Shown in pieces: positions 14,135 to 21,865 of a stretch of 24,391 bases of DNA. Both the position numbers and the translations under genes were made by a program. Numbering within the stretch: position 1 is the stretch's first letter; every line of letters begins with the position of its first letter. The notes under the pieces are model-generated. The model had not been told where the DNA came from. It was given only the letters and a program-made list of their open reading frames with translations, and did not search any database. Source of the stretch: JAYUKV01 sp043764135 (GTDB lineage Bacteria > Patescibacteriota > JACMRA01); contig JAYUKV010000150.1 of assembly GCA_043764135.1 (NCBI GenBank), positions 1 to 24,391 on the forward strand, read 5' to 3'.

Positions 14135-14803
14135 TTATTTAAAATTCTTAAAAAGAATTTCAAGTTTTTGGTCGGTTGTAAGTTCTTTACCTTCCCTAAA
14201 GACTTCAACTGGAACTGTGGAACCTGGACCACCTGGATAGGTATGCGGGATTCCAATTATTTGAGCAGGTAAAGCTTGCAAATCGATACAAGCATGTGGT
14301 AATCCACCATTATCTGTAATCTTCACTTTCACAACTTTTCCGTTGTTTAAGTTTCGCACAGACAAAGTTTGTAGCTTGTAGTTATAAAAGTCACCTAATC
14401 TTACCGCGGCCTCCATCGAATTCCAAGGATCAAAGGGCCCAGTAGCAGTGCTACCAGTATTGCCTTCAGAGGAATTAATTCCATAAACAGAAGCATCACA
14501 ATTATTCATAATTATTTCTTCTGGAGGGAGTAACTGTTTTTTAAGAGTTGGATTAAAAACCAAAAAACTTTTAACCAGGTCCTCTTTAGATTTAATCGGT
14601 ATAAATTTACCATTTAAAAACACTGTTGCTGGAATTACTTCTTGATTAGATTTGATCCTGTTAACATATTCGGAGAAATTAATATTATCAGGAATCTGCT
14701 TCTCAAAATCAATCAAAAATGGTTGATATTTTGTTGCAAGAGTATTATCAAGCTCTTTTGCAAGATGAAGCATCACTAAAACCTGATTTACAATATCTAA
14801 CAT
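14135..14803 (-). CDS. RlpA-like double-psi beta-barrel protein
   Basis: 222 residues from the ATG at 14803, chosen because AAAGGCGG lies four bases before it; a GTG seven codons upstream has no such signal. The C-terminal 110 residues follow the RlpA-type double-psi barrel: CDASVYG, FDPWNSMEAAVRLGDF, SVRNLNNGKVVKVKITDNGG with the typical Asp, CIDLQALPAQIIGI, then VPVEVFREG. In RlpA and relatives this fold cleaves or binds peptidoglycan. The N-terminal half (about 100 residues) is unassigned. The first 20 residues are hydrophobic but not a clear signal peptide, so whether it is exported is uncertain. It is divergent from the membrane protein gene at 14932 and has its own terminator. Confidence 0.6.
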   Translation of the reverse strand: MLDIVNQVLVMLHLAKELDNTLATKYQPFLIDFEKQIPDNINFSEYVNRIKSNQEVIPATVFLNGKFIPIKSKEDLVKSFLVFNPTLKKQLLPPEEIIMNNCDASVYGINSSEGNTGSTATGPFDPWNSMEAAVRLGDFYNYKLQTLSVRNLNNGKVVKVKITDNGGLPHACIDLQALPAQIIGIPHTYPGGPGSTVPVEVFREGKELTTDQKLEILFKNFK

Positions 14804-14868
14804 GTTACCGCCTTTAATAAACACTACATTTATTTGTTACATATATTATACTAAAAGTCAAAAAAACT

Positions 14869-14899
14869 TGCATAAATTAACCAACTATGTTTATATAAT
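14869..14899 (+). promoter_or_regulatory. Possible promoter of the 198-residue membrane protein gene
   Basis: TTGCAT (14869-14874) with TATATA at 17 bases (14892-14897), overlapping a perfect TATAAT at 19 bases (14894-14899). Transcription would begin near 14905, 25-30 nt before the ATG. Confidence 0.5.
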
Positions 14900-14931
14900 A
14901 AATGCACACCTATTAAGCAAATTATAGCATT

Positions 14932-15528
14932 ATGACTGATAGTCCTAAACCAACTGAAGTTAGCTCTAATGAAGTTACACCAGAAGAAATTAAATCTGAA
15001 GCGGTTCAATCAACAGAATTGGTTTCGCAAGAAGTCAAGTCTGCTGATGTAACAGTAGTTGGATTAGCAATGCCTTTGGTTGAAAAAACCAAAAACATGC
15101 TTCGCACTCTTCTACTATTGCTTATTCCTCTGATGATTCTAGTTCTTTTCTTCTGGCAACCTGTGCTTGATGCATCATTTGGTCGTGAAGTAATCGTCCG
15201 TTCCCAAGGTTATACCTTTGGATCAGATAGCTTAGTTCCGATCACTGAAGCAACAACCCCAAAAGGTGATTACACAATCACCGCACTTAAGCCAGACGGC
15301 AAAGGTGGGGAAATTACAGTACGAGTGGAAGACTCGTTTCTAGCAAGGACTTTTGTCCAGCGACAAGAAACATTCGGACAACTTAACTCTGTTGCATTTA
15401 CTGCAAAAGAGAACAAGTGCCCAACTATGATTTTCAAGGTAAGTGGAGTTACTATTAAGGTTCCTTTCTTCAAGCGCTACCCTGTGCTTCAGAAAGTTTA
15501 TCTTAACAAAGCTTGCAAACCTAGTTAA
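14932..15528 (+). CDS. Single-pass membrane protein with acidic N-terminus, unknown function
   Basis: 198 residues. Residues 1-45 are rich in Glu, Ser, Thr and Val and look disordered. A hydrophobic anchor lies at about 57-76 with basic residues just before it, predicting the N-terminus inside. Residues 80-198 form a beta-rich, mildly basic outer domain with two cysteines (in ENKCPT and NKACKPS) that could form a disulfide. I do not recognise the family. The gene has its own promoter and a strong terminator and is less AT-rich than its neighbours, as are the other small single-gene membrane proteins here, which suggests good expression. No Shine-Dalgarno is visible. Confidence 0.75.
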   Translation: MTDSPKPTEVSSNEVTPEEIKSEAVQSTELVSQEVKSADVTVVGLAMPLVEKTKNMLRTLLLLLIPLMILVLFFWQPVLDASFGREVIVRSQGYTFGSDSLVPITEATTPKGDYTITALKPDGKGGEITVRVEDSFLARTFVQRQETFGQLNSVAFTAKENKCPTMIFKVSGVTIKVPFFKRYPVLQKVYLNKACKPS

Positions 15529-15535
15529 TCGTAAA

Positions 15536-15572
15536 CACCTCACTAAGTTATTAGTGAGGTGATTTTTATTTT
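15536..15572. terminator. Intrinsic terminator between convergent membrane protein gene and thrS
   Basis: CACCTCACTAA (15536-15546), loop GTTA, TTAGTGAGGTG (15551-15561), followed on + by ATTTTTATTTTT. It may also serve thrS, which ends 50 bases away on the other strand. Confidence 0.9.
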
Positions 15573-15621
15573 TCTGATATTAAACGTTTAAACTGATCTT
15601 TACAATTAAATCAAAGCTCAA

Positions 15622-17451
15622 TTATTGCTGGTTGATAAAATCTTCTAACTCTTCAATCGATATCTTAGTTTCACCTTGTTGGGTTCGGATACTGATTTGA
15701 TTGGCTTCCATGTCTTTTGGACCAATTATAATTATCACTGGAATTTTGGCAAGCTCTGATTCTTTTATCTTTTTGTTTAGTGATTCTTGTCTAAAGTCCA
15801 ATTCATACCTTAATTCGTTGTATTTTAAAGGTTTTGCAAGCACAATATCCTTTAATATACTCTCAACTTTTGTAGCATACTCTATTACAGCATCATTAAT
15901 TGTTAAAACCTTAACCTGCACTGGGGCCAGCCAGAAAGGTAATCTTCCTTTTGAGTTCTCTAGAAGAATTGCAACAAACCTTTCATAAGAACCTAGTATA
16001 GCTCTATGGATCATCACAGGTGTTTCATTCTCTCCTTGAGAGTTAGTATATAATAGATCAAATCTCTTAGGAGTTGCAAAATCAAGTTGAACAGTTGAAA
16101 GCTGTCTCTCCTTACCTTGTAAGTCATAATACATAAAGTCGATTTTTGGACCATATAATGCAGCCTCACCTTCCATTATCTTAGCTTCAAGTCCCTGCTC
16201 TATTGCTATTTCTTTTAGCATTGCTTCTGCCTTATCCCAATCTTCTACAGTTCCTGTATAATTTTCAGGTTTAGAATAATCTCTTACAGATACTGATACC
16301 CATTGATTACCCCATAATCCCATTGAAGTATAAAATTCCTTTATAATTGCAAGTGTGTTTACTACTTCATCTTTGATTTGATCTACAGTACAGAATGTAT
16401 GTCCATCATCAACAGTAAATCCTCTTGTTCTTGTCAATCCACCTATTGCTCCCGGCTTTTCATCTCTATATTGCATTGTAGATTCTACAAGTCTAATTGG
16501 TAAATCTCTATATGATCTAGGGCGCCCTGCAAATATTTGAGTGTGATGAGGACAGTTTACAGGTTTTAATACAAAGTCATTATCATAATGATCTTGAACT
16601 CTAAATAGTTCATTTGTAAACTTGGCAGCATGGCCTGACGTTTCGTATAACTTGATAGAAGCAATATGTGGAATGGATACTTCTTGAACTCCATTTTTCT
16701 TTGAAACCTGCATTAGAAGCTCTTTTAATTTATTTTTAATCATTGTTCCTTTACCTGTGTACAATGGCAAACCAGAACCAACAAGATCTGAAAAATAGAA
16801 AAGATCTAACTGTTGACCAAGTGTTCTATGGTCATATTTTTTAGCTTCTTCTCTAGCCATAATATATGTCATAAGATCTTCAGGAGTATTCATAACAAGA
16901 GCATATACTCTTTGCATAGATTCTCTACTCGCATCAGCCCTCCAATAGACAGATGACATTTTATCAATTTTAAAACCGATCTTACGAAGCTCTTTAATAT
17001 CCCCTATATGAGGACCCTTACACAGATCTTCAAATATTGTTTCACCAGTTAAAGTATCAATAATTCTCCAAACGGTAACTCCATCAGAGTCCCCCAAATT
17101 TTCTTCTTCGCTTAAATTAGTTTTTGATTGAATGTCTCTTATTAACTCAACCTTTAATCCCTGCCCTCTTTTGAGAAATAAATTAGTCGCATCATCATAG
17201 CTTAGTGATTCTGACCTATACTCTAAAGGCTTTTGTAAAAATGATTTAACTTTTCTTTCAATGATCTCTAAGTCTTCAGGAATAAGCACTCTTGGAAGAA
17301 TAAAATCATAAAAACATCCGTTTTCAATTACAGGTCCAACACCAAACATCGCTTCTGGAAATAAATCTTGTACAGCAGCAGCCATTAAATGTGCAAAAGA
17401 GTGTCTTGCAGTATCGAGTTGAATGTTAGTAGAATTAGCGTTTATTGACAT
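15622..17451 (-). CDS. thrS: Threonyl-tRNA synthetase (without TGS domain)
   Basis: 609 residues. The protein starts directly at the editing domain, with the H-x-x-x-H pair His17/His21 (HSFAHLMAAA) and Cys144/His148 (CKGPHIG), so the usual N-terminal TGS domain of about 60 residues is absent. The class II catalytic core follows: DHRTLGQQLDLF (207-218), the zinc ligands Cys300 (PVNCPHH), His351 (DDGHTF) and His482 (MIHRAILGSYERF, motif 3). The motif 2 arginine lies in TRTRGF (340-345). The C-terminal anticodon-binding domain runs from about 507 to 609. It charges tRNA-Thr and should still remove mischarged Ser. No alternative start upstream could supply the missing domain before the divergent ftsX region. 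Confidence 0.97.
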   Translation of the reverse strand: MSINANSTNIQLDTARHSFAHLMAAAVQDLFPEAMFGVGPVIENGCFYDFILPRVLIPEDLEIIERKVKSFLQKPLEYRSESLSYDDATNLFLKRGQGLKVELIRDIQSKTNLSEEENLGDSDGVTVWRIIDTLTGETIFEDLCKGPHIGDIKELRKIGFKIDKMSSVYWRADASRESMQRVYALVMNTPEDLMTYIMAREEAKKYDHRTLGQQLDLFYFSDLVGSGLPLYTGKGTMIKNKLKELLMQVSKKNGVQEVSIPHIASIKLYETSGHAAKFTNELFRVQDHYDNDFVLKPVNCPHHTQIFAGRPRSYRDLPIRLVESTMQYRDEKPGAIGGLTRTRGFTVDDGHTFCTVDQIKDEVVNTLAIIKEFYTSMGLWGNQWVSVSVRDYSKPENYTGTVEDWDKAEAMLKEIAIEQGLEAKIMEGEAALYGPKIDFMYYDLQGKERQLSTVQLDFATPKRFDLLYTNSQGENETPVMIHRAILGSYERFVAILLENSKGRLPFWLAPVQVKVLTINDAVIEYATKVESILKDIVLAKPLKYNELRYELDFRQESLNKKIKESELAKIPVIIIIGPKDMEANQISIRTQQGETKISIEELEDFINQQ

Positions 17452-17463
17452 ATAAATAAGGAT

Positions 17464-17492
17464 ATAATGTTAAGAATATATAAATTTGTCAA
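17464..17492 (-). promoter_or_regulatory. Possible thrS promoter
   Basis: On the minus strand a perfect TTGACA (17492-17487), 17 bases, CATTAT (17469-17464). The -10 is imperfect. The leader would be only about 6-10 nt, so there is no room for a T-box or other leader control. Confidence 0.45.
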
Positions 17493-17531
17493 AGATTAAA
17501 CATAGTCTGTCATTTGATTGTTCTACCTTCA

Positions 17532-17560
17532 TTGACAACTACAAGTGTAAATTCTAAATA
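17532..17560 (+). promoter_or_regulatory. Possible ftsX operon promoter
   Basis: TTGACA (17532-17537), 17 bases, TAAATA (17555-17560). A second TTGACA lies at 17581-17586 without a recognisable -10. The leader before the ATG at 17616 would be about 50 nt. Confidence 0.4.
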
Positions 17561-17615
17561 GTTGATTAATTCAGTATTATTTGACAAATCTGTAATTTTG
17601 AGACAGTTTTTGGAT

Positions 17616-18518
17616 ATGTTTATCCATGCTTTTGTTGAAGGATTTAAGAATATCCTACAAGAAAAAAGAATTTCACTAACTGCAATAGTCATTTTATTTG
17701 TATCTATTATAAGTATCTGTACCATTGGTACAGTGTGGATTTTTTTATCTTACGGAATAAGAGTTCTTGATAAAGAAATCCAAATTGTAGCATTTATAGA
17801 AAAAAATGCAACTCAAGAACAAAAAAACCAACTCCTAGCTGATGTAAAAGCAATTGAAGGAGTAAAGTCTGTAGAATATGTAGATAATACAAAAGGCAAA
17901 GAGTCATTAATCTCAAAAAATACATATCTTGAAGCTTTTAAAGATAATATAGAAAAGACCAAACCAGATATTGCTAATTTTGACTATATAGTAGTTTATC
18001 CAGAAGATAGTGAAAAATATTCTGCAGTCTATAACGAAATCAACAAAGATTCATTTAAAGCAAACAGACTCTGGAAAGACATTCCCAATATGTTAGAGAC
18101 AGTTAACGTTCTTAAAACAATATATAGATCGGTCCAAATCATAGGAGCAATACTAATTCTAGTCTTTGCAATTATATCTTATCTTGTTATGGCAAATATT
18201 TTTCAAATTATGATTTACCACCATAAAAACGAAATTGAAATACAAAGGCTCGTTGGTGCTACTAATAACTATATTCGCTCACCATTTTTGGCCCAAGGAT
18301 TGATTTATTATTTGATATCTTCTGTTCTAGCACTATTATGTATAATTCCACTAATTAATTATCTTCTTCCGTTCTTAGAAGGGTTTTTAGGTACTATCCA
18401 AGTGCAAAACGAGCTTAAGACAGTTGTTTATGCAGGTTCTGTATGTATCACAGTTATTGGATTTTTAATTGGAATTCTGATAACATACTTTTCAATAGAG
18501 AGATATCTTAAAAAATAG
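17616..18518 (+). CDS. ftsX: Cell division protein FtsX (permease-like)
   Basis: 300 residues from the ATG at 17616, the usual FtsX length; an in-frame TTG at 17562 would add 18 residues but lies against the promoter. One membrane segment at 21-45, a large outer loop (46-170), then three segments at about 172-198, 224-250 and 270-292. The region between TM2 and TM3 carries the FtsX-type coupling motif EIEIQRLVGATNNYIRSPF (206-224). FtsX works with the ATPase FtsE in the septal ring to activate peptidoglycan hydrolases at the outer face. FtsE is not upstream as usual but on the opposite strand 1.1 kb downstream. The stop is 5 bases before the EndoU-like gene, so the two are probably co-transcribed. 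Confidence 0.93.
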   Translation: MFIHAFVEGFKNILQEKRISLTAIVILFVSIISICTIGTVWIFLSYGIRVLDKEIQIVAFIEKNATQEQKNQLLADVKAIEGVKSVEYVDNTKGKESLISKNTYLEAFKDNIEKTKPDIANFDYIVVYPEDSEKYSAVYNEINKDSFKANRLWKDIPNMLETVNVLKTIYRSVQIIGAILILVFAIISYLVMANIFQIMIYHHKNEIEIQRLVGATNNYIRSPFLAQGLIYYLISSVLALLCIIPLINYLLPFLEGFLGTIQVQNELKTVVYAGSVCITVIGFLIGILITYFSIERYLKK

Positions 18519-18523
18519 TATAT

Positions 18524-19066
18524 ATGAACCAATTTAAAAACAAACTACCAAAACAAGTTCTAGTAATATTAATAGCTTTAGGCTTTCTCGCCTTTAGCTA
18601 CTTTATTAATTTAGGAGAGCAAGAACCGTTAGATGTACCTGATCAAACATCTAGTTTGGAAGCTTCTAATTTTGTAAGCCAGAGCAACAATACAATATCA
18701 GAATATGCACTTAAACATATTTTTGAAGGTAATATTAATAGAAGAGGAGAAGCTACAGGATTTCATCACAAAGCCTCTGCTCCAGATAATAACACAGGGA
18801 TATTAAGAATTATAAAGGAGCCTAATTCATGTGGTGTTTATACAGCTCAGGTTAAGATTCAAGGCAAGACCAAGAGGGCGTACTCTTCTATGTTTCCTGA
18901 TAATTTGAATAAATCAGAAATTACAAGTATACTTATCTCATCATACAAAAAAGGGAAAGCTGCCAATCCATCCAAACAAATATTTACTGTACAAACTGAT
19001 CGCTGTTTCAAAATGACAATTATAGAAAACAATGGTAAATTAGCTACCGCTTACCCGCTTTATTAA
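18524..19066 (+). CDS. Membrane-anchored or secreted EndoU-family nuclease (toxin-like)
   Basis: 180 residues. Residues 1-9 are basic and 10-30 hydrophobic, a signal peptide or signal anchor. A Ser/Asn-rich linker leads to a domain from about 60 to 180 that follows bacterial EndoU nucleases: KHIFEGNINRRGEATGFHH (64-82) with His65 and His81/82, CGVYTAQVKIQGK (103-115), SSMFPDNLNKSEI (121-133), and the closing LATAYPLY (173-180). The His pair and the T-x-Y at the end are where the catalytic residues lie in that family, which cleaves RNA and is common as the toxin part of CdiA and other polymorphic toxins. Two cysteines (103, 161) could form a disulfide outside the cell. No Shine-Dalgarno. It sits 5 bases after ftsX and 25 before a very acidic small protein. 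Enzyme and export calls are by eye. Confidence 0.75.
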   Translation: MNQFKNKLPKQVLVILIALGFLAFSYFINLGEQEPLDVPDQTSSLEASNFVSQSNNTISEYALKHIFEGNINRRGEATGFHHKASAPDNNTGILRIIKEPNSCGVYTAQVKIQGKTKRAYSSMFPDNLNKSEITSILISSYKKGKAANPSKQIFTVQTDRCFKMTIIENNGKLATAYPLY

Positions 19067-19091
19067 GAAAAAATTAAAAAAAATAAATACT

Positions 19092-19535
19092 ATGTTAATC
19101 GACATGCAAGGAATACACGACTTCCTAGTTTACCTAACCAGATTAGCCGAATTCAAATCCAAGGAAAACTATATTCCTTATCTGACTTTTTATAAAATAA
19201 AATATGACAAATCAATTCAAAACTCTCTTGTTACATATTTTAAAGAGAATCTAGAATCTGAATTAACAGAGGTTACATTCAAACAAATAACAACTGAATT
19301 AATGAGCTATGTTAACTATTTATCTGAACCAAAGGTTGTTATAGGAGAATACTCAGGATCAGATGTATTAGCTTCAATCAAAGAAGAGTTTAATGAATAC
19401 TCTACCGGATTGTCAGAATTAGAATGGAAAGAAATACAGTCAGATTTTATGATAAGTTTTTCTGTAAGTGGTAAAGTTTATGTAGCACAATTAGATGAAG
19501 ACTTGTTAATTTTTGATTTTGGATTTAGTGATTAA
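19092..19535 (+). CDS. Acidic 147-residue protein, candidate immunity partner of the EndoU-like nuclease
   Basis: 147 residues, no signal peptide or membrane segment, so probably cytoplasmic. I count 25 Asp/Glu against 12 Lys/Arg, a strong net negative charge, as many toxin-binding immunity proteins have. The first half looks helical and the end (about 115-147) beta-rich with aromatic residues. I do not recognise a family. It follows the EndoU-like gene after 25 bases on the same strand and is closed by a terminator, the usual toxin-then-immunity order. The pairing is inferred from position and charge only. An ATG four codons inside (19104) is an alternative start. Confidence 0.6.
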   Translation: MLIDMQGIHDFLVYLTRLAEFKSKENYIPYLTFYKIKYDKSIQNSLVTYFKENLESELTEVTFKQITTELMSYVNYLSEPKVVIGEYSGSDVLASIKEEFNEYSTGLSELEWKEIQSDFMISFSVSGKVYVAQLDEDLLIFDFGFSD

Positions 19536-19563
19536 ATTAATCGAAAGAGTTAATTCATAAAAT

Positions 19564-19590
19564 AATAACCGCTTAGGTTATTTTTATTTC
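19564..19590. terminator. Terminator after the ftsX-EndoU operon
   Basis: AATAACC (19564-19570), loop GCTTA, GGTTATT (19576-19582), then TTTATTTCATTTTTTTT on +. Modest 7-bp stem, T-rich on +, and able to act for the convergent ftsE as well. Confidence 0.65.
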
Positions 19591-19597
19591 ATTTTTT

Positions 19598-20281
19598 TTA
19601 TACTAGATATCCTCCTACTTCTTGATCTCTTAGGACCTGTCCATCTACTACTGTTAATACTCTTTTTTTAATTTTATCCACCACCTCTTGGTCGTGAGTT
19701 GCTAGAACTACTGTTGTTCCTGCTTTATTGATCTCAAGTAATAATGAAATTATTTCATAGGTATTTATTCTATCCAAGTTGCCAGTAGGCTCGTCTGCTA
19801 CAATTATAAGCGGATCGTGTACTAATGCTCTTGCAATTGCTACTCTTTGAAGCTCTCCTCCTGATAATTCTTTAGGAAATCTTATTGATTTGTCTCCTAA
19901 TCCTACTCTGTTAAGAGCGGCGTCTACTCTTTCTTTAACTAGTTTTTTATTGGTTTCTCCGCTTGCTTTGAGAGCAAAACTAACATTATCGAACACAGTT
20001 CTATTAAATAGCAGTTTGTAATCTTGGAATATCGTTCCTATTCTTCTTCTGTAGTGTGGTATAATCTTGGGTTTTAGCAGATCTACTCTTACATCGTTGA
20101 CCCATACTTCACCAGCTTCAGGTTGTAACTCTCCAGTGATTAATTTGAGAAATGTTGACTTGCCTGCTCCGCTTTGACCGATAACAGATACAAATTCTCC
20201 ATCTTTTATCTCCAAGTTTAAATTCTTGATAGCGTCAAAATCTTCACTATAGGATTTGCTAACATTAACAAATTTTATCAT
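19598..20281 (-). CDS. ftsE: Cell division ATP-binding protein FtsE
   Basis: 227 residues, a complete ABC ATPase: Walker A GQSGAGKST (35-43), Q-loop TIFQDYKLL, signature LSGGELQRVAIARAL, Walker B LIIVADEPTGNLD and switch histidine VLATHDQ. The sequence N-terminal to the P-loop and the EPTGNLD form are those of FtsE and its close relatives (LolD, MacB type). Because ftsX lies in the same window, FtsE is the natural call. FtsE drives FtsX from the cytoplasm with ATP hydrolysis. The gene is on the opposite strand to ftsX and separated from it by two genes. It has its own promoter, shared intergenic space with the divergent peptidase gene. Confidence 0.92.
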   Translation of the reverse strand: MIKFVNVSKSYSEDFDAIKNLNLEIKDGEFVSVIGQSGAGKSTFLKLITGELQPEAGEVWVNDVRVDLLKPKIIPHYRRRIGTIFQDYKLLFNRTVFDNVSFALKASGETNKKLVKERVDAALNRVGLGDKSIRFPKELSGGELQRVAIARALVHDPLIIVADEPTGNLDRINTYEIISLLLEINKAGTTVVLATHDQEVVDKIKKRVLTVVDGQVLRDQEVGGYLV

Positions 20282-20290
20282 ATCATATTA

Positions 20291-20318
20291 ATTTTACTTA
20301 TCTGTAATTTGTTGTCAA
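20291..20318 (-). promoter_or_regulatory. Sigma70-type promoter of ftsE
   Basis: On the minus strand TTGACA (20318-20313), 16 bases, TAAAAT (20296-20291). The leader would be only a few bases, so ftsE may be translated from a nearly leaderless mRNA. Confidence 0.55.
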
Positions 20319-20348
20319 AAATGTTTTTCTTCTGCATTCTTACTATAT

Positions 20349-21437
20349 ATGAAAAATCTTTTAAACTGGATTAAGCAAATGTTAAACCTCGGGGTAAAAA
20401 CTTCAATCGTTACCTCAACAGTATTGTTTACTATTTTATTTTTTGTTGTTTTAACTTCGATCTTATTCGGTATAATCGGATTATTAATGGGTTCTCCAAG
20501 TAAAGATGTAACTATTGAAGATATTAAATTAAAATTTGAAAGTGGAAATTCCAAAACCAACAAAGTTGTAGTAATGAAGCTAAACGGTACAGTTGTTGAT
20601 CCTTATCAAGAAAGCCCGATATCATTTTTTTCGGGTCCTATCATAAATGGATATAAGGTAAAAAAAAATATTTTAACATTAGCTGATAAAGGAAATACAA
20701 AAGCTCTATTACTTGATCTAAACACTTACGGAGGTTCGCCAGATAGTGCAAGGCTTATAAACGAAGGCATAGAATATTACAAATCAAAAACCAAAAATCC
20801 AGTTATTGTTTACATTGATTCTGCAGCAACATCAGCTGGGGCAATGTTATCAAGCAATGCTACTAAGATCTATGCCAATCCATCAGCTCTTGTAGCAAAC
20901 GTTGGTGTTGCAGGTGGTATAGTATTTAATTACAAAAACCCAACCGGCCTCAAAACCGCTAATGAAGGTGTGGACACAAAGGACGGAATCGAAGCAAGAC
21001 AGCTATACGCTGGTAAATACAAGAGACAAGCCACTCCTTTCCAAGCAACTCAAGAGGAAATTGATAGTGTTTCTTTGGGACAAAATCTAATCAATCAGGT
21101 ATATAATGATTTTGTTAGCCAAATGGTAAAAGATAGAGGTATTGATGAAAATATTTTAAGAAATGAAGTTGGAGCAAAAGCATTACTAGCAAAAGATGCA
21201 ATTAAATACAAGTTTGTAGATGAACTATTTACAAGAGAGCAAGCATTAACCAAGTCAATAGAAGTAGCAGGTGTTCAATCTGATTATGGTATATACAGTT
21301 TAGAAGAAAATTTAACTGGTCTTGAAGCATTAATTAAAATGTCTCCAATAAGTATCCAACCTCAATTAAAATTAAATTTTTGCGATTCACCTGCTCCTAT
21401 TTCCCACTTAGAAACTAAAGATCAACTTTGCAAATAA
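20349..21437 (+). CDS. Signal peptide peptidase SppA-like (S49 serine peptidase), membrane-anchored
   Basis: 362 residues. A hydrophobic anchor at about 18-47 precedes an S49 domain from about 70 to 300: LLLDLNTYGGSPDSA (120-134, oxyanion-type G-G-S), DSAATSAGAMLSS (157-169) with probable nucleophile Ser162, YANPSALVANVGV (175-187), and AGKYKRQATPF (221-231) with the probable base Lys223. The layout is that of single-domain SppA, which cuts remnant signal peptides in the membrane. The usual S-A-A-S-G-G-Y-Y is changed to A-T-S-A-G-A-M-L, but the Ser-Ala-Gly core is kept. The extra 60 residues at the C-terminus are unassigned. The next gene starts one base after its stop, so the two are translated as a unit. 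It is divergent from ftsE. Confidence 0.88.
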   Translation: MKNLLNWIKQMLNLGVKTSIVTSTVLFTILFFVVLTSILFGIIGLLMGSPSKDVTIEDIKLKFESGNSKTNKVVVMKLNGTVVDPYQESPISFFSGPIINGYKVKKNILTLADKGNTKALLLDLNTYGGSPDSARLINEGIEYYKSKTKNPVIVYIDSAATSAGAMLSSNATKIYANPSALVANVGVAGGIVFNYKNPTGLKTANEGVDTKDGIEARQLYAGKYKRQATPFQATQEEIDSVSLGQNLINQVYNDFVSQMVKDRGIDENILRNEVGAKALLAKDAIKYKFVDELFTREQALTKSIEVAGVQSDYGIYSLEENLTGLEALIKMSPISIQPQLKLNFCDSPAPISHLETKDQLCK

Positions 21438-21438
21438 T

Positions 21439-21849
21439 ATGGACTCTATTGAATTAGTTGGATTTCCAATTAGAGTAAGTAATAGTACAGTATTTAAACA
21501 CTGCTTTATCACCTTTGCAACACCGATAGGAATTGTTGATGTTAAGATCAATTGCATACTTGAAAACTACAAATACGCAAAATACATTGATTTTTGTAAT
21601 CTGTGCCAGTTTTACCTTGTTAAGACTAGAGAGAATTGGATTCTCAAAGACTTTATACGTGCTGAAAAAATTTTTGAACCCTCCCATTACCCACAGTTTG
21701 AACAATTAGCTGATATAATCAGATTAATGCAGAAAAACTTCAAAAAAACAGATGAGAATTTTCTACCCCTTATCAATAAAATAAGCCAAGACTTCCACCA
21801 GAACCGCCCCAATTCACACTATCAAAAACTAATTGAAGACTTCGTTTAA
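21439..21849 (+). CDS. Short RecO-like protein (OB-fold), uncertain
   Basis: 136 residues. The first 80 resemble the N-terminal OB-fold of RecO: a starting strand (ELVGFPIRV), FITFATPIGIVDVKINCIL (23-41) in place of the usual L-x-T-x-x-x-G-x-x-x-V, and NWILKDFIRAEKIFEP. Residues 85-136 are helical. RecO (about 240 residues) loads RecA on gapped DNA with RecF and RecR. Here the C-terminal half and its zinc or helical part are largely missing, so this is either a reduced RecO or an unrelated OB protein. It follows the peptidase by one base and the glycosyltransferase start is 16 bases after its stop. No frameshift is visible that would extend it. Confidence 0.35.
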   Translation: MDSIELVGFPIRVSNSTVFKHCFITFATPIGIVDVKINCILENYKYAKYIDFCNLCQFYLVKTRENWILKDFIRAEKIFEPSHYPQFEQLADIIRLMQKNFKKTDENFLPLINKISQDFHQNRPNSHYQKLIEDFV

Positions 21850-21865
21850 ACTAATCAATAATACC

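Noticed and set aside
14062..14256. N-terminal extension of the CobW-type frame by 65 codons
   Set aside because: It overlaps the DPBB gene and the terminator between them, and the family begins right before the P-loop, so the ATG at 14061 is the start.
14094..14931. tRNA or other stable RNA genes in the short intergenic gaps
   Set aside because: No cloverleaf or TTCRA-type arm was seen in the gaps on either strand; the hairpins present are terminators.
17562..17615. TTG start giving an 18-residue longer FtsX
   Set aside because: It lies against the predicted -10 box, and the ATG at 17616 gives the normal length of 300 residues.
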